Below, in pieces: positions 39,471 through 52,659 of a stretch of DNA of 64,000 nt (positions are counted from its first letter, which is position 1; each line of letters begins with the position of its first letter). The stretch comes from Prosapia bicincta (lineage: Eukaryota > Arthropoda > Insecta > Hemiptera > Cercopidae): assembly GCA_036971475.1 (NCBI GenBank), contig JBAIZL010000002.1:16447067-16511066 (forward strand). The letters are read 5' to 3'. A model generated the notes under the pieces. That model was not told the origin of the DNA, did no database searches, and saw only the letters and a program-made list of their open reading frames with translations. The translations under genes were made by a program, and so were the position numbers.

Positions 39471-41109
39471 TATTATGAAACCCTATCTTAAAAATGTGAA
39501 ATATTAAATTTAGCAAAAGTCAACAGTAAAAAGGAAAACGGCATAGAAAAGACTATTTGTTTCGAAAAAATTAGTGAAAAAGCATATGAAATGCATACAT
39601 AAGTTATAGAACCAAATTTTGTTACAATACTTTAAATTTAAATCAACCTTCATGTCGGATTCGACATATGTTTGTTTTACTCTGACTTAAATTTCTTTAA
39701 AACGAATTTCTCAATAAACTAGTTTCATATTCGACACTTGAGCCGGAGACCAAAAATAAATGTGTTAAATTTCAGTCATGGGACTCCACTCTAGAAACGT
39801 CTCAGTTAAAATTTCTTCCCGCATCTAACAATAGCCAACCATCACACAAACAATAAAATAAAGTATAAACGTACCTTTTCCTTTTCCCTACAAAAGAGCA
39901 GTTCATTGTTTATTTTATTGTTCAATAGAAGTGGCAATTATTACAATTTATTGTAACATTTTGCAGAACAATAGCTGGAAGTTAATTACTAGCGGGAGTT
40001 TCCGTACCTCACCCCGATTAGATATTCAGTAACACTTTAGGTGGATCCCGTGTAACTTTATGCAAGCCATAACTGCTCTCGTAATGTTGGCAACACTGCA
40101 GGGTTTCAAATCACGTAAAATTTAGGAAGGGCCTGAACTATCCGTATTGTATCAGATGAATAAACTACGCTTTACCCACATAGTAGAGTTAGCCTCGGAT
40201 ATATGACCAGCTATGATAGTGGTTCTCTTGTCTAATACTGGGCATACATTAACATATTCTACATTCTTCGTGTAGTATTACATCAAATATATTTCCATTA
40301 CAGTGACTCCATCTTCTACTCTTGCTCACGATCTTCCTTAGTTAACTTACTTATTTTAATAGTGATGTCTTTGTTCTATGGCTTTGTATCAACTCAAAAT
40401 ATATCTAACTGAATTATAATAGGTTCGTCCCGTTTAAGAAGCCTGTTTCATATATTTTATCATTAGTTTCACTATAGGCTACATGCCGCTATATTTTGAC
40501 TTACATTTCAAGTTTTAACATGATTCCTTTCTCAATTCGCTATTCATAAATAGTGAAAATAGTTCATGATTTTTTATATTTTTTTGAATTCCTTAGTAGT
40601 TTTTAATTTAGTAGTTCACACTCTTCCTTCGTATATTTATTTATATATCTTGTTCAAATTTTCAATCGTTATTGAAATACATTTTTATATATCATATACC
40701 GAATGACATTTGATGTTAACATAGTTTTTCAAATATGTATTCATGATTTAGATCTAAAAAAGTTGATATCATTAGGTGGATTCGAACTGTATGACTAAAC
40801 GTTTGAAATCCAACACTCAACTGTTTCAGTTGCTATCGTTTGGACTTTGTATTATTTCAAGATGCTAAAAGTTATATGGAACCTTTGTAAAAACATTACA
40901 AAGCTTATGTTTCAACAAGAAACCTTTCTATGTGAAAATAATGTTATTTTGAACTAATATTCAATTTATCTTGTCTCTGCTTTTAAACGATTACATTATT
41001 TTTATGAATCCTACACTGATTTCAGACTATTTGTTTAAGTATAATTATTAAATTGTTTACTATTTTCCAATTCAAAATTGCATACGAGGCAAAAAGCTCG
41101 TTTCAACAC

Positions 41110-41153
<44 letters not shown>

Positions 41154-41189
41154 AGCGCGCGCAACCCAATCATTATTTGAAAAACTGTA
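39471..41189. other. No gene seen; family M fragment and (CA)n
   Basis: 40605-40750 is a minus-strand right-end fragment of family M (GTAGTTCACACTCTTCCTTC). 41109-41150 is (CA)n. The remainder shows no ORF or RNA gene. Confidence 0.45.
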
Positions 41190-41364
41190 TTAACATCCAG
41201 TGCCATTAGAGATATTATTAAAAATTTTATACAATGTTCGTAAAATATGTGTCTAATGGATCCATTTGCAGCTCATTCCTTGCTTCTTTATGACCTTTTT
41301 CGTAATAATCTTTCATTTAAGTTAGTAAAGTTATCTAAAATTGTGTCTAAAATTGTATATATAT

Positions 41365-41785
41365 AATTAAGTCAATTCCTACTTAGCTCGTCAAAGAAAA
41401 GTTTATTTAATTTACTTTTTACTGAATAATTACAATTAATACAAATAAAGTAACATAACCTATGCATTAAACAGCTTTTCTACCACATAACCTATAACAT
41501 AAAATCAGCTGTTTTATGAAATGGGACGAAACAACTATATTGCAACCTTGACCTTTTTCTGAAAAGTTTTCCTCTATATAAAACTAAAATAATTCATTAT
41601 CAAATTTAAGTAAAGAAATAATATTTGAAAAAACTATTATTACCAAGTGTCATCAACTACAAGTTAAAAGAAAATGCATTTGACCTTGATTGTTAATAAA
41701 AAGTATTTTATAAACGAATGAAAATATGAAAAAGATATATGTATATATATACATACAAAGAGATTGTAAACTAATAGAAAGAATG
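41365..41785 (+). mobile_element. Family M MITE, near full-length
   Basis: AGTCAATTCCTACTTAGCTC at the left, core at 41450-41520, right end GTAAACTAATAGAAAGAATG. Confidence 0.75.
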
Positions 41786-41932
41786 AGAAAAGTTATTTTA
41801 AAGTGGCTTAAATTCATATAAAATGGAGGAAAACAGTAAACATTTGATAACAAGAAGGAAACCTATAACCATGTAAACTAAATTAATAAAAACCCACTAA
41901 CGACAATATAAAAACTTTTATTTTATTATAAT

Positions 41933-41977
41933 TACTTTATGTATGTTTCGATTAAATAGTAACCATCATCAGAAGTA
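41933..41977 (-). ncRNA. Hammerhead-like motif, second type, weak stem III
   Basis: Minus strand: TACTT, CTGATGA, stem II GGTTA...TAATC, GAAA, then CATACAT with poor stem III pairing, and AAGTA closing a 5-bp stem I. The copy-1 counterpart near 28325-28375 has lost CUGAUGA (TTGAAGA). Confidence 0.45.
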
Positions 41978-42917
41978 GTATCATAGTATCAAAATATTTT
42001 TTATATTGCAGTTAGAATGTCCTCAGACTGATATAAAAACATTTCAATTTTGTTTTAAGGGACAAACGTGACGTTACAAACAAAAAAGCCATTTGGTTAG
42101 GGAAGGGTGTAGGCCTATATTTCTTTACAACAGATTTGTCTAACACTTAATAGTTAGTACAGTAATATGAAATTCACTGACACTATTTACAGTTCTTTTG
42201 CTTCATAAGGGGAATGCGTCTTGACGGTATAAATGCCATGTCAGTACAGCTTGTAACTCGTTAGCTGGCGCGTGACCTAGAAGGGCGAGCATACGCGGGG
42301 GGAAGGGTGAAAGAACGGTGAAGACCGTTTCACAGACATTACATTATGATATATAATGTTCATATTACAATCATGTAGATTTGACAAAGCTAAAAGGCCA
42401 CTATAAATATTATTTGATTTGTCGTATTAACAAGATCATTTACATTGTAAACTTGACTCTCTGACACAAATATTAATAATTTAAAAGATGAATATAAAAA
42501 GGATGATACGAATAAAATTGAAAAGATCTAAACTCAGTAGAATCAGAGTAAATAAATCTCACAATAATTTAGTATGCACAAATGTAAAAAACTTGATATT
42601 TTGTTACGTACATAAAGTACATATTGGCAAAATAAGTAAACAAGGATATATAATGTACAAAATGTAGAATTAGCCTGTAAAACAATGTACAATACTTCCA
42701 TTGCTTAAATAGACGTAGAATTAATAAGTTAGTATAACAAAATTAGATAATTAGCATAAAAGCAAAAGTAATAATATCTTTGGCACGTTACGGCGTGATA
42801 TACTCCACTGTGCATCGACGCTAGCTAGGAGGTGATCGATTACGTGGCGGATGGCGTGATCTAGCTTCAAAACAGTGCGTTATATTCGAAGTCCGTTATA
42901 ATAGGGTCCGTTATAAC

Positions 42918-42923
42918 GAGGTC
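42918..42923. repeat. Target site duplication GAGGTC (left)
   Basis: Exact match to 54149-54154 on the other side of the 11.2-kb element. The unoccupied paralogous site (29343-29348) reads GAGGTT and continues straight into TTGCTG. Confidence 0.85.
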
Positions 42924-43003
42924 AGTAGAGAAGGCTATCGTTGAGATGGGGCGCTTGGGAGGGAACCAATAGGAAAGCTGGATTTGCTACCCCCACCCCT
43001 TTC

Positions 43004-43130
43004 CAAGATGGCGGCGCCCATATGGCGGGAACAAGATGGCGGCGCCCATAAGCGCGGGAACAAGATGGCGGCGCCCATAAGCGCGGGAACAAGATGGCAG
43101 CGCCCATAAGTGCGAGAACAAGATGGCGTC
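43004..43130. repeat. 29-bp terminal repeats with CAAGATGGCGGC
   Basis: CAAGATGGCG at 43004, 43032, 43061, 43090 and 43119; the mirror arm has four (53972-54070). CAAGATGGCGGC is the consensus for YY1/Pleiohomeotic-type zinc-finger proteins. A CCAAT lies just outside (42966). Confidence 0.75.
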
Positions 43131-44052
43131 TCGCTCTAGTGTCCTAACCTAAGAAAAAGTTGTGTATGGGGTGTATGTTGGTTCGATGAGGGGCGAGGTC
43201 GCCCTAGGGGTTGTTTTAAATAATATATAAAATTACCTAAAAACGATCGGTTAGATCAAATGACCAACGTTTCAACTAAACAACTGGCTTACGCTAAGTT
43301 TAACCGACCAACATACACGAAGTTCAAACGAACAACATTTACACCAAGTTCAAATAGTCAACAGTCTGCGCGGGAAGCGGCCTATCACATTGCAGGCGCT
43401 CGGTAGGCTTACGCCTGACGGACACGCAACACACGGACGCGTTGCTGCAGGCGCACCCACAGGAGGGAGATGTGTGAAGAGTATGAATATCAGTACACCG
43501 AACTCTATGTCTGTTTACAGGTGCACCGAATAACAAGGTTGATTCTCTGTAACGCCTAATACTGTGTGTGTAGCAAATATACAAGTTTATTGTTATCTAG
43601 ATACTTGCATTCCTAACCGTTATGTGTAGAGGTGAAATAATAATAACTCCAATATCTCTTAGCATAAGGTTAATCTCGGAGCTCATGCATGCTCTGTTGT
43701 GGGTATTTCCTAGCTTTTATAAAGGGAAAAACAACGAAAAAGCCACAACCTGTACCTACACAGACCTACACATCCCTACGGAAAAAGGGGTTGCAAATAC
43801 ACCCCCAGAGGCACGGACTTCGGATCCCCCCCTACATAAAAAAAGACTGACCTCCTTGTATCATTTTAACCTCAGTTACCTAAACCGATGACCTCAAAAC
43901 CGTCATAATCAATGTTATCTCGTATGGGGTAGTCGTCAAAAAAGAAATTGCACCCCCGCCACTTCCCCTACCCTTAAGATATTGATATTGCACTGATATC
44001 TGGAACATTCCTGACAGACTCCGTCAGATTCCATGCTAAAATACATACCGCA
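43131..44052. other. Foldback arm, no gene; subterminal repeat motifs
   Basis: 43255-43360 contains a series of AACGTTTCAACTAAACAACT / ACCGACCAACATACACGAAG / AACGAACAACATTTACACCA units. Related units occur in the centre at 47810-47880 and 49440-49660, and inverted at 53740-53845. ORFs at 43339-43584 and 43622-43891 have no recognised domain. Confidence 0.5.
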
Positions 44053-45010
44053 TTGATTGCCAGAGCCATTGAGCCACCGCTCGGCCGGAGGCATCGCCTA
44101 CTGGTTCACAGAAGGCTAGTACATCAGGCTGTAATAAATCGCCCCAACACCAAAATTGAACGCACAGGTGATCAGGTACACTACGATGGTACCAACCTTT
44201 ATATATTCTCCGCTTATCTACAACCTGGTAATAGGCTATCTAGCTCTGTCTCGGACTTCCTACAAAACACTGATGACCCATCAATCTCATGGAGGATCTT
44301 AATTTCAAACAGCCGATATAGAGCTCTACTGTCTCCAAACCACACGGCAATGTTCTCCATAGGTATCTTACCAACAAGCCAGGCGTCAAAAAAACTGGAA
44401 CCAGCTGACCACATAATACCCATCCAATCGCAGGTACAGGCATGATGTCCTAGACACTACCGTGTTTAAAACATCATCCTCAGACAATCGCTCATCAATA
44501 TAGACTATCTAAGCCTGGGCTATGGCCCGTTATTCTAACAGTTGACGACCCACCTGACGTTCCACCTCCCACAGTTGAAATGCTTACGAAAACCAATTGG
44601 GAACGCTTCAATGAGTGCCTTCTACAAACATCACGGTAACCCGACTGACAGCTACGAGGATGTTGACCATGAGGTCGACAAAATACAGACGGTCCTCTAA
44701 CATGCAGTCAAGAACAGCTCCTACACCACTGATGATAGAAAGACTGACCCCCCACGCCACATCCCCGCCTAGCTGACAAAGAAACGCCCATGGCCCCAAC
44801 AATGTATCCTTGCAACCTCTACCAACAGGAACCTAAACGCCTAGACAAAATTAGTCAAGACACTACTAGTAACTCATGCTGTGGAGGAATGGTTCCTATC
44901 CTCAGTAAACATAGAAAATGGTTCTCTATGGAAACTAAATCGCAAGATACCAAAACGCCACGTAACACACCCCAGACTAGCACGATCTGGCTTGAGGTCT
45001 GAATGACCTA
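44053..45010 (+). pseudogene. Jockey-like non-LTR retrotransposon pol fragment (left arm)
   Basis: Pieces in different frames follow the order of a Jockey-type polyprotein between endonuclease and reverse transcriptase. 'NLYIFSAYLQPGN' is the endonuclease SAY.PPxN block. Next come 'NSRYRALL' and then 'YRHDVLDTTVFK', matching the NSRGR and RPDVLDI blocks. 'PVILTVDDPP' and 'TNWERF' match the linker, and a later frame reads 'EEWFLSSVNIENGSLWKL'. Several stops and shifts separate the pieces, so it is dead. The reverse transcriptase itself is absent. It is carried inside the foldback arm and mirrored in the other arm. Confidence 0.7.
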
Positions 45011-46199
45011 GGGCTCAGATATAGGGTGTTACTATACTTTGAGCCTACCAATGTCTGACTGACTGCGACTCCTCACAGGTGTCAGGATCACATCGTCATG
45101 TGTTCGACGCTCTGGACCTATATAGATTTAAAAACCTCAGAGAAAGGACAGTCTTAAGACGGTATCGGCAGCTTTCTGAGTATTTCAGACCCTTAAATAC
45201 CGTATGCGTTACTTATCGGTGATAAACCTTCATTTTCCCATCTGATTGAAGATAATAATGTTATCGTATCCGATATGAGATAATACGTGTTTACTTTTAA
45301 TATCAATCGTACTTCTGGGAGAAATTGTTATAACGTGAGCAACCTATGGCTATATTTAGGAGTTATAGACATGAGATGAGACTTGTGCTCGTATCAAATA
45401 GAAAGATTATATTCCGTTTTTATTATGACGTGGTTTATCAGTGAGAGAGGTAAACCCCAAACACTGTATAACTTGCCGGCAGTACATTTTAGGATCCCTG
45501 TTTATATAAATTATTTATTATTTTGAAAAAAAGAAAAAGCTGGAAAGCTAGAGTAATTATTATGTCTGAATCTTATTACTCTATATTATACGGCGCAATT
45601 ATCTTTGAATTAACAATCTTGTAATGTAGAATATAATTTTGATCTGCGTTAGAAGGAGAATTTATGTTTTTAAATTAATTATAATAGAGTTTAAATTGTA
45701 CAATAGTGTAGACTTATAGAAACCACAGCCGTAGAATGATATCTACGTGATAAGGAAGCTTCCGGTCTGAGTGGAATATTTCATTATTCATTCTAAATGG
45801 GTAAAGTAGGCTTAGAACATGGGCGGGTGTGACGTCACCGTGCCTGTGATATGCAGTTGTGCAGTTGTATTCATTCTGGATAACATGTAAGTACTAATAT
45901 AGTAACAACTCAAACATTACAATCATAAAGAGAAAAGATTTAACGTTAACGACACTCTTTTATTATCAAACTAACACTGCATTATTCGTTAAAGAGCTAA
46001 AATAATCTCCTAATATTATATTAGTTATGTGTAACTTTGAAAAACAACGACAAGTTTTTACAGCTAATAAATCATACGTACTACAACTCAATCATATGTT
46101 AATTGGTATTATTATTATTTTCAATAGGCGTTTCTCTTAGTTACGTCTGAATTAAATGTTCGTAATATTTATAAAGCTGTACAACCTGTCGGTCACAAA
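45011..46199. other. Foldback arm, no gene seen
   Basis: Matches 51480-52670 inverted with high identity. No ORF or named repeat. Confidence 0.6.
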
Positions 46200-46785
46200 C
46201 ACAAACAAATCTTATAAATACATACATGCGACTATACATACAGACGGCTACCTATACTGGTGACAAGTATACAGGTGACAACATTAAAAGGTGCATACTT
46301 ATACAGGAGTCTGTGTATAAAAGTGGGTAAATATATAAGTGACTACATGTACAGGTGACTAACTGTATAGGTGACCAATCAATAAAACTGATAAACCTAT
46401 ATTGATATCACAAACTTGATGAGCTCATATAGGTGACTCATTATAGAAGTGACTGATATATATATAGATGCCTGCGAATACAGGTCTCTCCGTACACAGG
46501 TGAATAGATACGTGGGAGTTATCGTATACAGGTAACTACGTATATATGTGACCAATAGGTGACAGCGTTTACAGTGTACTACGTATACAGGCGACATATG
46601 CAGGGGGTTACGTATATATGGAACTGCGTATAAAGATGACTGCATGTACAAGTGACTAACTGTATAGGTGACCAATCAATAAAACTGATAAACCTATATT
46701 GATATCACAAACTTGATGAGCTCATATAGGTGACTCATTATAGATATAGATGCCCGCGTATATATAAATATATATGATGTATATG

Positions 46786-46843
<58 letters not shown>

Positions 46844-47640
46844 TGCGTATAGAGGTCTCTCCGTATACAGGTGACTTAATACAGGTGATTACGTATACAA
46901 ATCACTGCTTTATACAATTATTTAAACTTTTGACTAATACTTAATGTTATGACTAATGTTAAAATAAGTACAGGCTTAAAACAAGTGTATAACTACCTAT
47001 ACAGGTAATAGTACTCATAAAACCGTTAAACCTATATTGGTGTCATAAATGTACAGCCGACTAATGTAGTAGTAGTAGCCAATGTATGCAGATGTTTACA
47101 TTTACAGATGACAACGTGAACAGGTCGTTACATATACAGGGGATTAGGAATACAGGTGACTACGAATAGAAGGGACTACGTATGCAAATCACTGCTTATA
47201 CAATTATTTACACTTTTACTAATTTGTTCACTTTGACTACGTGTACAGTTAGTTACGTATACATATGAGATACCTATTCATGTGACTACCGACACATGCA
47301 GGTGGCTATCTATACAGGTGACTACATATGCAAGGGGTCTGCGTCCACAGGTAACCACGTATACAGGTGATAAAATATACACGTGACTATGTATACAGGT
47401 GTATGAAACTGTCTACATATATAAGCGGCTACGAATAGGTGTGTCTACGTCCACAGGTGACTAAATATACATGTTGGTGTAATCGTGTTGCGACGTATGC
47501 TAGCGAATAGAGGTGATTAAGTATACACGTGACTACGTATACAAGTGAGTACCTATACAGGTGACTTAAACCTTTAACTGACTTATATTTACAGGTGTCA
47601 AGAGTATACAGGCGACTAAAAATACAGGTAATACATGCTC
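46200..47640. repeat. GTATACAGGTGACTAC minisatellite (left arm)
   Basis: Short degenerate units of about 16 bp built on ACGTATACAGGTGACT, mirrored at 50648-51430. The left arm has an extra internal duplication: AACTGATAAACCTATATTGA occurs at about 46387 and again at about 46683. (TA)n at 46790-46840 sits in the second copy. Confidence 0.85.
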
Positions 47641-48049
47641 ATCTTGAGCACTATTAAAATACATCACACCGTGTCAACAGCCTTGATTTCGCTAAACTCA
47701 TGTAAACTCTCACTAAACGTGTAATCTCTTGTAACCCTGTTTATCCATATCATAGAATTACAGTAGTGCTGTCAAAGTATTCAGTTTGTTTATTTCTAAA
47801 CGCTAGATCAACGTTTCAGCTAATCAAAATTGAAAAACTTACGCTAATCAACCAACAAATTTACGCCGTGTTCAAACGGGATATGGTTAGCGAAGGCACT
47901 GGCAAAAGCCTTTAAGATCTGAGCTTTAGACCTTAGACAATATATAGATAGCTACCAACGCATACCAAAATAGCTACGTAGAAACCGTCAAGGCCTTTAT
48001 GATCTGAGCTTTACACATATTGTCTAGGTATGTTGTATCAATTACAACA
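47641..48049. other. Foldback centre, part of inner inverted repeat
   Basis: 47870-48050 is loosely the reverse complement of 49240-49430 (TGTCTAGGTATGTTGTATCA / TGATACAACATACCTAGACA). No gene. Confidence 0.6.
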
Positions 48050-49240
48050 TACTGACTAAGACAAATACCTCCATCAAGTCTTAGGTAAAGCTACCTTGGA
48101 GTCAGCCCTTAGTTAAAGCCACCCTAGAGTCATGTCGTAGGTAAAGCCTGCCTGGAGTTGGACCTTAGGTAAAGCTACCTTAGAGTATTGCCTTAGGTAA
48201 ATCCACCCTGGAGAAAGGCCTTAGGTAAAGCCACTCTGGAGAAAGGCCTTAGGTAAAACCATCCCGAAGTCAGGCCTTAGGTAAAGCTACCTTGGAGTCA
48301 GGCCTTATTTGAAGCCTCTTTGGAGCTATACTTTAGGTAAAGCTACCTTAGGGTCAGCCCTTAGGTAAATCAACCCCGGAGTCAGGCCATAGGTAAAGCC
48401 TGTCAGGAGTCGGGCCTTAGATAAAGTCACCCGAAGTAAAATCTAAGGTAAAGCTACCTTGAAGTCAGCCCCCTTGGTAAAGCAACCCCTGAGTCAAGCC
48501 ATAAGTAAAGCCAGCCAGGAGTCGGGGCTTAGGTAAAGTTAAGCTTGAGGCCAGGTCCCAGGTAAGGCCTCTCTGGAATCAGATCTTAGGTAAAGATACC
48601 TTGGAGTCAGCCCTTAACAATAGCTACAGCTACGTAAAGGCAGCTACTATTGCATACATAATCACAATAGCGACGCAACGACGCCTACCATTCCATAATC
48701 TATCACAATATCTCCATAGAGATAGCTACCAATGCATAACCTATCACTATAGATGTGTAAAGACAGCTACCAATACAAACTCTATCGCAATAGTTACGTA
48801 AACACCTCCATCAAATCATTAGTTGCCTTTACGTAGCTATTTAGATTGGGCATCCATTGATAGCTAACCCGTCCAAGCTGGTTTTACCTATGGTTTGACT
48901 CAGGGGTTGCTTTACCTAAGGGCTGACTCCAAGGTAGCTTTACCTAAGACCTGCCTGCGGGGTGACTTTACTTAAAGGCTGACCCTAAGGTAGCTTTACC
49001 TAGAGTCTAGCTCCAAAGAGGCTTCAAATAAGGCCTGGCTCCAAGGTAGCTTTACCTAGGGCCTGCCTTCGGGATGGCTTTACCTAAGGCCTTTCTCCAG
49101 GAGAGCTTTACCTAAGGCCCTACTCCAGGGTAGCTTTACCTAAGGCCCTACTTCAGGGTAGCTTTACCTAACGCCTGACTCCAAGATAGCTTTACCCACG
49201 GCCTACCTCCAAGGTAGCTTTACTGATGGAGGTATTTGTC
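48050..49240. repeat. ~32-bp minisatellite, then its inverse
   Basis: 48050-48620: repeats of CTTAGGTAAAGCTACCTTGG AGTCAG. 48890-49230: the same unit inverted (TTTACCTAAGGCCTGACTCC). A roughly 250-bp spacer between has CAATAGCTAC-type repeats. Confidence 0.88.
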
Positions 49241-49689
49241 TTAGTCGAGAGGCTGTAACTGATACAACATACCTAGACAATATGTGTAAAGATCAGATCA
49301 TAAAGGCCTTGACGGTTTCTACATAGCTATGGTGGTATGCGTTGGTAGCTATAATTATGTCTAAGGTCTAAAGCTCAGATCATAAAGGCATTTGCCAGTG
49401 CCTTCACTAACCATAGCCGGCATAGCTAACTTGACCTCGGTGTAGATGTTGGTTGATTAGCGTAAGTTTTTCAACGTTGATTAGCTGAAACGTTGATCTA
49501 GCCTTCACCAGCCATAGGCTATTTGAACTAGGCGTAACATGTTCGTTTGAACCTCGTGTAAGTTGATCGGTTAAACGGCGCGTAAGACAGTTGTTTAGTT
49601 GAAACGTTGGTCATTTGATCTAGCTTACACTGGTCACAGCCACCATAGCCCATTTGAACTCGGTATCAACATAGCCGCCCTGGATGACG

Positions 49690-50640
49690 TCATATTCGGT
49701 CCTAAGGTCTGCATCGGATACTATGTGTTACCTTATATCACGCTACTCATCAGATGCTATGTGTTAGCCTATAGTCAAGCTATACATCGGGTACTATATG
49801 GTGAACATTAGCCGAGCTATGCAGTGGATATTATGTGTTACCTTGTATTCAACCTTCTCATCGGATACTATTTGTTAACCTATAGTCAAGCTACGCATCG
49901 GATATTATGTGTTACTATGTAGTCAATCTACTCATCGGATACTATGTGTTAAACCATAGTCAGGCCATGCATTGGATATTTTGTGTTAACTTGTAGTCAA
50001 TCTAGTCATCGGATAATATGTGTTAACCTTTCACCAAGCTATGCAATGGATATATGTGTTGGGCCATGGTCAACTTGTAGTCAACCTACTCATCGGATAC
50101 TGTGTGATATCCCCTAGTCAATCTATGCATCGGATACTATATGGTGAACATTAGCCAAGCTATGCAGTGGATATTATGTGTTGGGCCATGGTCAAGCTAT
50201 GCATCGGATACTGTGTGTTACCCCTAGTCAAGCTATTCATCGGATACTATGTGTTAACCATTAACCTGGCTATGCATCAGATACTATGTGTTAACCATTA
50301 GCTAAGCTACGCATCGGATATTATATGTTACTTTGTAGTCAATCTATGCCTCGGATACTATGTGTTAGCCCTAGTCAGGCTATGCATCGGCTACTATGTG
50401 TTAACCATTAGCCTAGCTATTCATCAGATACTATGTGATAACCATTAGCCTAACTATGCAACGGATGTTATGTTTTACTTTGTAATCAATCTACTCATCG
50501 GATACTATGTGATAACCCATAGTCAGGCTATGCTTTAGATACTATTTATTAAACCATACTCAAGCTATGCATTGGATATTATGTGTTAACGACTAGTCGG
50601 GCTACACATCGGCTACTATGCGTTAACCATTAGCCTAGCT
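49690..50640. repeat. ~43-bp degenerate tandem repeat
   Basis: CATCGGATACTATGTGTTAA followed by CCATTAGCCAAGCTATG recurs about 20 times with substitutions and small length changes. It has no mirror in the left half. Confidence 0.88.
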
Positions 50641-50647
50641 ATGCAAT

Positions 50648-51430
50648 GTATACGTAGCTACTTATATATATGGACAGTTTCATACACCTGTATACATAGT
50701 TACGTGTATATTTTCTCACCTGTATACGTTATTACCTGTGGACGTAGACCCCATGCATACGTAGTCACCGGTATAGATAGTCACATGCATGTGTCGGTAG
50801 TTACATGAATAGGTAACTCATATGTATACGTAACTTACTGTACACGTAGTCATAGTGAACAAATTAGTAAAAGTGTAATTAATTATATAACTCAGTTGTT
50901 TATATACGTAGTCCTTTCTATTCGTAGTCACATGTATTCCTAATCCCCTGTATATGTAACGACCTGTTCACGTTGTCATCTGTAAACGTAATCATCTGCA
51001 TACATTGGTTACTACTACATTAGTCAGCTGTACATTTATGGCACCAACATAGGTTTAACGCTTTTATGAGTACTATTACCTTAATAGGTACCGCCTATAC
51101 TTATTTTAACATTAGTCATAACATTAAGAATTAGTCGAAAGTGTAAATAATTGTATAAAGCAGTGATTTGTATACGTAGTCACCTGTATTAAGTCACCTG
51201 TATACGGAGAGACCTCTATACGCAGGCATCTATATCTATAATGAGTCACCTGTATGAGCTCATCAAGTTTGTGATATCAATATAGGTTTATCAGTTTTAT
51301 TGATTGGTCACCTATACAGTTAGTCACCTGTACATGTAGTCACCTATATATTTACCCACTTTTATACACAGACTCCTGTATACGTATGCACCTTTTAATG
51401 TTGTCACCAGTATAGGTAGCCGTCTGTATG
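50648..51430. repeat. GTATACAGGTGACTAC minisatellite (right arm, inverted)
   Basis: Reverse complement of 46240-47440, lacking the left-arm internal duplication and (TA)n expansion. Confidence 0.85.
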
Positions 51431-52659
51431 TATAGTCGCATGTATGTATTTATAAGATTTGTTTGTGTTTGTGCCCGACAGGTTGTACTGCTTTATTTAA
51501 TATTACAAACATTTAATTCAGACGTAACTAAGAGAAACGCCTATTGAAAATAATAATAATACCAATTAACATATGGTTGAGTTGTAGTACGTATGATTTA
51601 TTGCTGTAAAAACTTGTCGTTGTTTTTCAAAGATACACATAATTAATATAATATTAGGAGATTATTTTAGCTTTTTAACGAATAATGCAGTGTTAGTTTG
51701 ATAATAAAAGAGTGTCGTTAACGTTAAATCTTTTCTCTTTATGATTGTAATGTTTGAGTTGTTACTATATTAGTACTTACATGTTATCCAGAATGAATAC
51801 AACTGCACAACTGCATATCACAGGCACGGTGACGTCACACCCGCCCATGTTCTAAGCCTACTTTACCCATTTAGAATGAATAATGAAATATTCCACTCAG
51901 ACCGGAAGCTTCCTTATCACGTAGATATCATTCTACGGCTGTGGTTTCTATAAGTCTACACTATTGTACAATTTAAACTCTATTATAATTAATTTAAAAA
52001 CATAAACTCTCCTTCTAACGCAGGTCAAAATTATAATCTACATTACAAGATTGTTAATTCAAAGATAATTGCGCCGTATAATATAGAGTAATATCATTCA
52101 GACATAATAATTACTCTAGCTTTCCAGCTTTTTCTTCTTTTCAAAATAATAAATAATTTATATAAACAGGGATCCTAAAATGTACTGCCGGCAAGTTATA
52201 CAGTGTCTGGGGTTTACCTCTCTCACTGATAAACCACGTCATAATAAAAACGGAATATAATCTTTCTATTTGATACGAGCACAAGTCTCATCTCATGTCT
52301 ATAACTCCTAAATATAGCCATAGGTTGCTCACGTTATAACAATTTCTCCCAGAAGTACGATTGATATTAGAAGTAAACACGTATTATCTCATATCGGATA
52401 CGATAACATTATTATCTTCAATCAGATGGGAAAATGAAGGTTTATCACCGATAAGTAACGCATACGGTATTTAAGGGTCTGAAATACTCAGAAAGCTGCC
52501 GATACCGTCTTAAGACCGTCCTTTCTCTGAGGTTTTTAAATCTATATAGGTCCAGAGCGTCGAACACATGACGATGTGATCCTGACACCTGTGAGGAGTC
52601 GCAGTCAGTCAGACATTGGTAGGCTCAAAGTATAGTAACACCCTATATCTGAGCCCTAG

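Noticed and set aside
39471..41100. Coding or RNA genes in this gap
   Set aside because: No ORF with a recognisable domain, no tRNA-like folds; only a family M fragment and (CA)n.
42922..44445. ORFs in the foldback arm as element-encoded proteins
   Set aside because: 43107-42922, 43339-43584 and 43622-43891 have no domain match; 44053-44445 is part of a Jockey-like fragment with stops on both sides.
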